Source: DATFPK01 sp035264885 (GTDB lineage Bacteria; Actinomycetota; Thermoleophilia; Solirubrobacterales; 70-9). Taken from it: a stretch of DNA of 64,000 nt. Every line of letters starts with the position of its first letter. Position 1 is the stretch's first letter. This document shows positions 58,036 to 64,000 of this stretch, piece by piece. Made by a program: the position numbers and the translations under genes. The stretch covers positions 3,609 through 67,608 of the forward strand of contig DATFPK010000019.1 in assembly GCA_035264885.1 (NCBI GenBank), read 5' to 3'. The notes under the pieces are model-generated. The model was not told where the DNA came from, did no database searches, and saw only the letters and a program-made list of their open reading frames with translations.

Positions 58036-59697
58036 TCAGACCTCGACGACGACCGGCAGGACCATCGGGCGGCGCCGCAGCCGCTCGTAGACGAAGCTCG
58101 CGACGTCGTCGTGGAGGTCCTCCTGGATCAGGTGGAGCTCGCGGGTTCCCGCCTTGGCGGCGTCTTCGAGGGAGTCCTCGACGACGTCCCGGAGCTCCTC
58201 GATCAGCTCACTCGCCTCATCGAGGAAGGGCACACCGCGGAAGATGATTTCCGGGTCGGCGACGACCGAGCCGTCGTCGACCGCGATCGTCGCGACGACG
58301 ATGAAGATGCCGTCGGCCGAGATCGTCCGACGGTCGCGCAGGGCCACGTCGTCGGGCTCGCCGATGTCGACGCCATCGACGAACATCACCCCGGCGTGGT
58401 GGTCCTCGCCCAGCCGGGCGCCACGCTCGTCGATCTCGAGCGGCACCCCGTTCCGTCCCTTGAAGGTGCGGCCGGGATCCACCCCCACCGCCTCGGCCAG
58501 CTCGGTGTGGAGGCGCAGCCGCTTGTGGTCACCGTGCACCGGCAGGACATAGCGCGGCTTGGTCAGGTTCAGCATCAGCTTGATCTCCTCCTGCCAGCCG
58601 TGACCGGAGGCGTGGATCGGGGCGTCGCGGGCCGTCACGACGCTGGCGCCGATCTCGTAGATCCGGTCGATCGTCTCGTTCACGGCCCGCTCGTTGCCCG
58701 GGATCGGGGTGGCGGAAAAGACCACGGTGTCGCCGGAGTGCAGCTCGACGTCGCGGTGGTCGTTGTTGGCCATGCGGCGCAGCGCCGACAGCGGCTCGCC
58801 CTGGCTGCCGGTCGAGATCACGATCACCTTCTCGTCGGGGAAGTCCTCGATCTCCTTCGGCTGGATGAACAGGCCCTCGGGGGCGTGCGCGATCCCCAGG
58901 TTGGAGGCGATGTTGAAGTTCTTGCGCATCGAGCGGCCCACCAGCGCCACGCGGCGGTCGAGCTTGACCGCCGCGTCGATCACCTGCTGCACCCGGTGCA
59001 CGTTCGAGGCAAACGAAGTGACGATCACCCGGCCGCCGCAGCGCGAGAAGGTCTCGAGCAGGGCGGGCCCGACCGAGGATTCCGACGGGGCGACCCCGGG
59101 CCGGTCGGCGTTCGTCGAATCGCCGCCGAGCAGGAGCAGGCCCTCGCGGCCGAGCTCGGCGAGCCGCGACACGTCGGCTGGGCGCCCGTCCACCGGCGTC
59201 TGGTCGAACTTGTAGTCGCCGGTCAGGAGGATCGTCCCGAGTTCCGTGGTCAGCGCCACGCCCCGCATGTCCGGAATCGAGTGCGAGAGGTGGACCAGCT
59301 CGAGTCCGAACGGCCCGAGCTGGACCCGCTCGCCCGCCGGCAGCTCCTTGAGCGGCGCGTCCTGGAGCTTGTGCTCGTCGAGCTTCGAGCGCACCAGGCC
59401 GATCGTCAGCAGCCCGCCGTAGATCACCGGCGGCATGCCCGCCCGCCGCAGGACGTAGGGGAGCGCGCCGACGTGGTCCTCGTGGCCGTGCGTCAGGACG
59501 ATCGCCTCGATGTCGCCGGCGCGCTCGACCAGGTAGGAGAAGTCCGGCAGGACGAGGTCGATCCCGAGCATCTCGGCGGTCGGGAACATCAGCCCGGTGT
59601 CGACGACGACGATCCGCCCCTCGTACTCGACCACAGTCATGTTCTTGCCGATCTCCCCGAGGCCGCCCAGGGGAAGAACGCGCAGCGTCCCTGCCAC
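58036..59697 (-). CDS. rnj: Ribonuclease J
   Basis: This 553-residue beta-CASP metallo-beta-lactamase RNase is a 5'-3' exoribonuclease and endonuclease. The zinc motif is LTHGHEDHVG (His 70, His 72, Asp 74, His 75). GDYKFDQTPVDG, IVTSFASNVHRVQQVIDAA and the late HASGHGW motif belong to the beta-CASP part. The C-terminal domain is present. It is 5 nt after the dapA stop, a common actinobacterial order. Confidence 0.96.
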   Translation of the reverse strand: MAGTLRVLPLGGLGEIGKNMTVVEYEGRIVVVDTGLMFPTAEMLGIDLVLPDFSYLVERAGDIEAIVLTHGHEDHVGALPYVLRRAGMPPVIYGGLLTIGLVRSKLDEHKLQDAPLKELPAGERVQLGPFGLELVHLSHSIPDMRGVALTTELGTILLTGDYKFDQTPVDGRPADVSRLAELGREGLLLLGGDSTNADRPGVAPSESSVGPALLETFSRCGGRVIVTSFASNVHRVQQVIDAAVKLDRRVALVGRSMRKNFNIASNLGIAHAPEGLFIQPKEIEDFPDEKVIVISTGSQGEPLSALRRMANNDHRDVELHSGDTVVFSATPIPGNERAVNETIDRIYEIGASVVTARDAPIHASGHGWQEEIKLMLNLTKPRYVLPVHGDHKRLRLHTELAEAVGVDPGRTFKGRNGVPLEIDERGARLGEDHHAGVMFVDGVDIGEPDDVALRDRRTISADGIFIVVATIAVDDGSVVADPEIIFRGVPFLDEASELIEELRDVVEDSLEDAAKAGTRELHLIQEDLHDDVASFVYERLRRRPMVLPVVVEV

Positions 59698-59702
59698 GCC
59701 CG

Positions 59703-60569
59703 CTAACCCGCCCTCGCGAGGACCCCGGCGTCCTCGAGCGCGGCCCGGACGGCCGCCCGCTCGGGTTCGCCCGCCGGCACGAGCGGCAGCCGCATCCGCT
59801 CGTCGATGATCCCGAGCATCCCGAGCCCCGCCTTGACGGTGATCGGGTTCGTCACCGAGACGGCCGCGTACACCGGTGCCAGCGCCGCGTCGATCCGTCG
59901 AGCACGCCCGTGATCGCCCTCCGCGAACGCATTCCAGATCTCCCGCATCTGGGCTCCGACGAGGTGCGTGGCGACGAGGATCCCACCCGCCCCGCCGAAC
60001 TCGAGGGTCCGCAGGAAGACCGAGTCGTTGCCGGCCAGGACGTCGATCCCCTCGACCGGCCCGAGCTCGTCGTCGTTGGCCTGCTTCACCGCCACCACGT
60101 TCTCCAGCCTGCCGATCTCGGCGAGGCCCTGGGGGTCGATGTTGACCACGACCCGGGAGGGGATGTTGTAGAGGACGATCGGCAGCCCGACGGCGTCGAC
60201 CTCTGCGTAGTGGGCCAGAAGGCCCTCGAAGTTGGGCTTGTTGTAGTACGGCGTGACGACCAGGGCCGCGTCGGCGCCCGCCTCCGCCGCGCGCTCCGTC
60301 AGCTGGACGCTGTGGCGGGTGTCGTTCGAGCCGGTCCCCAGGATCAGGCTCGCGTCGTCCCCGAGCTCCTCCTTGACCTCGCGCAGGAGCGCGAGCTTCT
60401 CGTCGTCGCTGAGGGTCGGCGATTCCCCGGTGGTGCCGGCGATGACCAGCCCGTGGGACCCGTGGTCGATGAGGTGCGCCGCGAGCCGCCGCGCCCCGGC
60501 CAGGTCCACTGCGCCATCGGCGCCGAACGGGGTCGCCATGGCGGTCAGGACGCCGCGAATCGGCTTCAT
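59703..60569 (-). CDS. dapA: 4-hydroxy-tetrahydrodipicolinate synthase
   Basis: The 288-residue TIM-barrel enzyme condenses pyruvate with aspartate semialdehyde. The Schiff-base Lys 162 (VAVKQANDD), Tyr 134 (LYNIPSRV) and the TTGES loop (46-50) are present. ATG 60569 is preferred over GTG 60578 because AGGGTGGA is spaced properly before it. It sits between dapB and rnj. Confidence 0.95.
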   Translation of the reverse strand: MKPIRGVLTAMATPFGADGAVDLAGARRLAAHLIDHGSHGLVIAGTTGESPTLSDDEKLALLREVKEELGDDASLILGTGSNDTRHSVQLTERAAEAGADAALVVTPYYNKPNFEGLLAHYAEVDAVGLPIVLYNIPSRVVVNIDPQGLAEIGRLENVVAVKQANDDELGPVEGIDVLAGNDSVFLRTLEFGGAGGILVATHLVGAQMREIWNAFAEGDHGRARRIDAALAPVYAAVSVTNPITVKAGLGMLGIIDERMRLPLVPAGEPERAAVRAALEDAGVLARAG

Positions 60570-60597
60570 GCGTTCCACCCTACTGCCGCCGATCGGC

Positions 60598-61263
60598 CTA
60601 GAGCAGGCACTCCAGGCCGGCGGTGAAGCGGTCGGGCAGGTCGGCGATCTTGCGGACCGCGAGCAGGACCCCGGGCATGAACGAGCGGCGGTCGATCGAG
60701 TCGTGGCGGATCGAGAGCGTCTGGCCTTCGCCTCCGAACAGGACCTCCTGATGGGCGACTAGCCCGGGCAGCCGGACCGAATGAATCGGATCGTGAACGC
60801 TGCCGCCGGCGGCGGAGATCAGCTCGGCCGTCCGCTTCGCGGTCCCGGACGGCTTGTCGAGCTTGCGGTCGTGGTGGAGCTCGACGATCTCGCATTCCGG
60901 CATGTGCGGAGCGATTTTCTCTGCCGCCTGCATCATCAGCACGGCGCCGATCGCGAAGTTCGGGGCGACGAAGCAGTTGGCCCGGCCCCCCTGCGCCGCC
61001 TCCTCCAGCGCCGCCAGGTCGAAGCCGGTCGTGCCGACCACCGCGTGGACGCCGCCGTCGAGCGCCGTCCGGACGTTGGCCGGCGCCGCGTCAGGGGTCG
61101 TGAAGTCGACGACGACGTCGGTGCCGTCGAGGCAGTCGCCGAGATCGACGCCGAGGGCCGGGTCGGCCTCGGCAACCAGCTCCATGTCCTCGGCGCTCCG
61201 AACCGCCTCGGTCACGGCCTGGCCCATCCGCCCCGCCGCGCCCGAGACGACGACCTGGATCAC
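60598..61263 (-). CDS. dapB: 4-hydroxy-tetrahydrodipicolinate reductase
   Basis: The 221-residue reductase has the NAD(P) Gly motif SGAAGRMG (7-14), DFTTPDAAP, the catalytic VELHHDRKLDKPSGTA loop and PNFAIGAVLMM. It is shorter than most DapB (240-270), mainly in surface loops, but all active-site segments are present. Start GTG 61263 overlaps the M16 protease stop by 4 nt; dapA follows by 28 bp. Confidence 0.95.
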   Translation of the reverse strand: MIQVVVSGAAGRMGQAVTEAVRSAEDMELVAEADPALGVDLGDCLDGTDVVVDFTTPDAAPANVRTALDGGVHAVVGTTGFDLAALEEAAQGGRANCFVAPNFAIGAVLMMQAAEKIAPHMPECEIVELHHDRKLDKPSGTAKRTAELISAAGGSVHDPIHSVRLPGLVAHQEVLFGGEGQTLSIRHDSIDRRSFMPGVLLAVRKIADLPDRFTAGLECLL

Positions 61264-62561
61264 GCCGCTGCGGCGAGGCTTTCGCTGACCGGGGCCAGGG
61301 CGGCCCGGAAACGGTCCTCGCTGCGGCCGATGCAGGCCGCCGACATCGCTTCGGTCCCGTAGAGCTCCGCGACCAGACCGGTCAGGTCCTCCACGGTCAC
61401 CGAGTCGACCCGCTCGAGCATCTCGTCGAGGCTGAGGATCGGCAGGCCGAACAGCGTCGCCCGGCCGATCCGCGACATCCGCGCCGCCGTGGACTCCGAC
61501 GAGAGGACCAGCCGGCCCTTGACGTGCTCCTTCGCCCGGTCGAGCTCCTTGCCCGATACCGGCTCCTCGTGGAGCCGCCGCAGCTCGCGGCCGATCACCT
61601 CGCAGGCCTGCTCGACGTTGTCCTCACGGGTGCCGACGTACGTGGCGATCATGCCGGAGTCCGTGTACTGCTCGTTGTAAGAGCCGACCGAATACGCGAG
61701 GCCTCGCTTCTCCCGCACTTCGCTGAAGAGCCGTGAGGAGGTCGAGCCGCCGAAGATCGAGTCGAGGACCGCCAGGGAGAACCGGCGGTCGTCGGCGCGG
61801 TCTATGCCGGGCGCGCCGAAGCAGATGTGGTACTGCTCGGTCTCCTTCGGATGGAAGCGGAGGCGGCCGCCATCGATCGCACCCTGTTCGATCGCGCCGT
61901 TCTCGTCGCCGGCCGGTGGGTCGACGAGCCTCTCGGCCAGCCGCGCGATCCGGTCGTGATCAACGTGGCCGGCCGCCGCGACGACGAGGTTGGGACCCAC
62001 GTAGCGGTCCCGGTGATAGGCCTCGATCTCGGGCACCGGAATCGACGCGATGACCTCGGCTTCGCCCAGGACGCGGCGGCCGAGCGGGTGGTCGCCGAAC
62101 ACGGCGTCGGCGAGGAAGTCGTGGACGCGGTCCTGCGGCTCGTCCTCGTACATGGCGATCTCCTCGAGGACCACTTGGCGCTCGGAGTCGACCTCCGGGT
62201 AGGTGGGTCCGAGCAGCATCTCGGTCAGCAGGTCGAACACCTCGTCGGTGTGCTCGTCGAGAAAGCGCGCGTGGAGGTTGGTGGTCTCCTTGCCGGTCGC
62301 CGCGTTCACCGCCGCCCCGAGCCCGTCGAAGCGCTCGGAGATCTCGATCGCCGAGTAGCGCTTGGTCCCCTTGAAAAGCAGATGCTCGAGGAAGTGAGAC
62401 ACCCCGGCCTGCGGCGGGCTCTCGTCGCGCGAGCCGGTTCTGACCCAGAGCCCGAGTGCGACCGAGCGCACGGATGGGACCTCCTCGGTCACCACCCGCA
62501 CGCCCGAGTCGAGCTCGGTCAGTCTGTGGTCGGAGCCGGCCAACTCAGCGGCGGCGCTCAC
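61260..62561 (-). CDS. M16-family zinc metalloprotease
   Basis: The 433-residue insulinase-type peptidase has the inverted zinc motif HFLEH (His 56, Glu 59, His 60) and a downstream Glu in VVLEEIAMYEDEPQD. The C-terminal partner domain (REKRGLAYSVGSYNEQYTDSG) is typical of the pitrilysin-like processing peptidase group found next to pnp in many bacteria. GTG 62561 overlaps the pnp 3' end by 17 nt, so the two are translationally linked. Confidence 0.93.
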   Translation of the reverse strand: MSAAAELAGSDHRLTELDSGVRVVTEEVPSVRSVALGLWVRTGSRDESPPQAGVSHFLEHLLFKGTKRYSAIEISERFDGLGAAVNAATGKETTNLHARFLDEHTDEVFDLLTEMLLGPTYPEVDSERQVVLEEIAMYEDEPQDRVHDFLADAVFGDHPLGRRVLGEAEVIASIPVPEIEAYHRDRYVGPNLVVAAAGHVDHDRIARLAERLVDPPAGDENGAIEQGAIDGGRLRFHPKETEQYHICFGAPGIDRADDRRFSLAVLDSIFGGSTSSRLFSEVREKRGLAYSVGSYNEQYTDSGMIATYVGTREDNVEQACEVIGRELRRLHEEPVSGKELDRAKEHVKGRLVLSSESTAARMSRIGRATLFGLPILSLDEMLERVDSVTVEDLTGLVAELYGTEAMSAACIGRSEDRFRAALAPVSESLAAAA

Positions 62562-64000
62562 GACTGCCGCCGTCGCGCCGCCGGCGCTCGCGGCCCCCGC
62601 GGTCGCCGCCGCGGTCGCGGCGCCCACCGCCGTCGCCGGAGCCGACCGTGGCCAGCTCCTCCGCGCTCTTGCCCTCGACCGCCGGGTCGTCGGAGCGGCG
62701 CAGGCCGATCCGGCCCCGCTCCTTGTCGACCTCGACGACCGTGACGTCGATCTCCTCGCCCGACTTGAGGACGTCGTCAACCGAGTCGACCCGCTCGCCG
62801 GGCTTGACGTTGGAGATGTGCAGGAGGCCGTCGGTGCCCTTCGTCAGCTCGACGAAGGCGCCGAAAGTCGTCGTCTTGACGACCTTCGCCTCCTGGTAGC
62901 GGTCGCCCACCTCGGCCTCGCGAGTCATCGCGTCGATCCGGCCGATCGTCGCCTCGACCAGGTCGCCGCTGGGCGCGTAGACGCGGACCGTCCCGTCGTC
63001 CTCGATGTCGATCTCGGCCTCGAACTCCTCCTGGAGTCCGCGGATGGTCTCGCCGCCCTTGCCGATGACCGCCCCGATCTTTTCCGGGTCGATCTTGATC
63101 GTCTCGATCGCCGGCGCGAACTTGGAGAGCTTCTCCCTCGGACCTTCGATCGCCTCGGCCATCTTGCCGAGGATGAACTGGCGACCTTCGTTGGCCTGGG
63201 CGAGCGCGTCGCGCAGGATGTCGAAGGTGACGCCGGTGATCTTGATGTCCATCTGCAGGGCGGTGATGCCCTCCGACGTGCCGGCGACCTTGAAGTCCAT
63301 GTCGCCGAGGTGGTCCTCGACGCCGGCGATGTCGGTCAGGACGACGTAGTCGTCGCCCTCCTTGATCAGGCCCATCGCGACCCCGGCGACCGGCGCCGAG
63401 ACCGGCACGCCCGCGGCCTGGAGGGCCATCGAGGACGCGCAGACCGAGCCCATCGACGAGGAGCCGTTGGACTCGAGCGTCTCGGAGACGACCCGGATCA
63501 CGTACGGGAAGTCATCGGCGTCCGGGATCGTCGCCAGCAGCGCCCGCTCGGCGAGCGCGCCGTGGCCGATGTCGCGGCGCTTGGGCCCGCGCATGAAGCC
63601 GGCCTCGCCCACCGAGAAGGGCGGGAAGTTGTAGTGGTGCCAGAACGTCTTCGACTCGAGCAGGCCGAGGTTGTCGACCCGCATGTCCATCCGGGTGGTG
63701 CCGAGCGCGACGCTCGAGAAGATCTGGGTCTCCCCCCGCGTGAACAGAGCAGAGCCGTGGACGCGCGGGGCGACATCGATCTCGCACTCGATCGGGCGGA
63801 TCTCGTCCGTGGCGCGGCCGTCGGGGCGCTTCTTGTCGACGGCGATGCGCTTGCGGATGATGTCCTTCTCGAGCGCGTCGAACGCCTGCTGAACGGCCTG
63901 CCGGCGGGCTACCACGAGGCCCTCGTCGGTCTCGACGGTCTCGCCGAGCGCCTCGAGGACCTCCTCCTCGACCCGCTTGGTGGCGTCCTGGCGCTCGAGC
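62545..64000 (-). CDS. pnp: Polyribonucleotide nucleotidyltransferase, N-terminal part beyond window
   Basis: About 485 C-terminal residues are visible; the frame runs off the right edge. The second RNase PH domain (TRGETQIFSSVALGTTRMD; DHLGDMDFKVAGTSEGITALQMDIKITG), the KH domain (IGKGGETIRGLQEEF) and the S1 domain (GAFVELTKGTDGLLHISNVKPGERV) are in order. The tail of about 30 residues is Arg/Gly-rich (RRDRGGDRGGRERRRRDGG). The enzyme degrades RNA 3'-5' by phosphorolysis. Confidence 0.97.
   Translation of the reverse strand, partial: LERQDATKRVEEEVLEALGETVETDEGLVVARRQAVQQAFDALEKDIIRKRIAVDKKRPDGRATDEIRPIECEIDVAPRVHGSALFTRGETQIFSSVALGTTRMDMRVDNLGLLESKTFWHHYNFPPFSVGEAGFMRGPKRRDIGHGALAERALLATIPDADDFPYVIRVVSETLESNGSSSMGSVCASSMALQAAGVPVSAPVAGVAMGLIKEGDDYVVLTDIAGVEDHLGDMDFKVAGTSEGITALQMDIKITGVTFDILRDALAQANEGRQFILGKMAEAIEGPREKLSKFAPAIETIKIDPEKIGAVIGKGGETIRGLQEEFEAEIDIEDDGTVRVYAPSGDLVEATIGRIDAMTREAEVGDRYQEAKVVKTTTFGAFVELTKGTDGLLHISNVKPGERVDSVDDVLKSGEEIDVTVVEVDKERGRIGLRRSDDPAVEGKSAEELATVGSGDGGGRRDRGGDRGGRERRRRDGGSRERRR

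Noticed and set aside
1..64000. CRISPR arrays, insertion sequences, prophage genes, tRNA or rRNA genes
   Set aside because: No regularly spaced repeats, transposase or integrase motifs, or cloverleaf-forming sequences were recognised by eye. A tRNAscan or Rfam run would be needed to be certain about RNAs.

Overview
The window is a roughly 72% GC bacterial chromosome segment with dense genes, many GTG starts, and frequent 4-nt start/stop overlaps. No rRNA or tRNA gene, transposase, phage gene or CRISPR array was seen. Several features point to a deep-branching actinobacterium of the Thermoleophilia (Solirubrobacterales-like): the murT/gatD pair, a wax-ester synthase/DGAT, an rny-recX-recA-thpR block, an ftsK-rnj-dapA-dapB-M16 protease-pnp block, a dapL-dapF-miaA-miaB block, and many small actinobacterial NTF2, cupin and cupredoxin proteins. 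The placement is an inference from gene content and order.

Layout. 1-9.8 kb: the end of an alkyl-DHAP-synthase-like oxidase, an HTH/membrane protein, a degenerate MMPL-like membrane protein, a PaaI thioesterase, nadE, a secreted HEXXH protease overlapping a PhoD-type phosphatase, and a YgjP metallopeptidase. 9.8-14.9 kb: a glnK-amt operon with two inverted repeats upstream, a YdjC deacetylase, a WS/DGAT, and a c-di-AMP riboswitch ahead of an RlpA-like wall protein. 14.9-25.4 kb: dinB, a beta-lactamase-like serine hydrolase, ccdA, FMN and SDR enzymes, a secreted nuclease, small NTF2/cupin proteins around a perfect LexA-type box, and an MMPL exporter. 25.4-29.2 kb: a zinc/manganese uptake operon whose first gene fuses a permease to a substrate-binding protein and whose last gene is a Fur/Zur regulator. 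29.2-32.5 kb: remnants of an anti-sigma/anti-anti-sigma switch, then a cyclophilin-hydrolase-PRC protein operon and a methyltransferase. 32.5-36.3 kb: a lipid kinase-like gene, murT, a methyltransferase and gatD, translationally coupled. 36.3-42.5 kb: dut with a coupled DUF547 gene, hflX, an epimerase, a cupredoxin lipoprotein, an MBL hydrolase and a DMT-type membrane protein. 42.6-64 kb: housekeeping genes, namely dapL, dapF, miaA, miaB, a cupredoxin, rny, recX, recA, thpR, cinA, a RodZ-like gene, ftsK, an orphan OmpR regulator, rnj, dapA, dapB, an M16 protease and pnp (cut by the right edge).

How the genes connect. DapA, DapB, DapL and DapF outline the aminotransferase route to diaminopimelate, which feeds wall precursors that MurT/GatD amidate and that the riboswitch-controlled RlpA-like protein may remodel. 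RNase Y, RNase J and PNPase give most of an RNA-decay set.

The observations I would check first are: DapF lacking both catalytic cysteines; the permease/binding-protein fusion; the Amt with Glu in place of the first pore histidine; the c-di-AMP riboswitch; the LexA box sitting on the start codon of an unknown gene; and an intergenic candidate small RNA whose promoter region carries an 11-bp-period direct repeat immediately after an orphan OmpR-family regulator gene.
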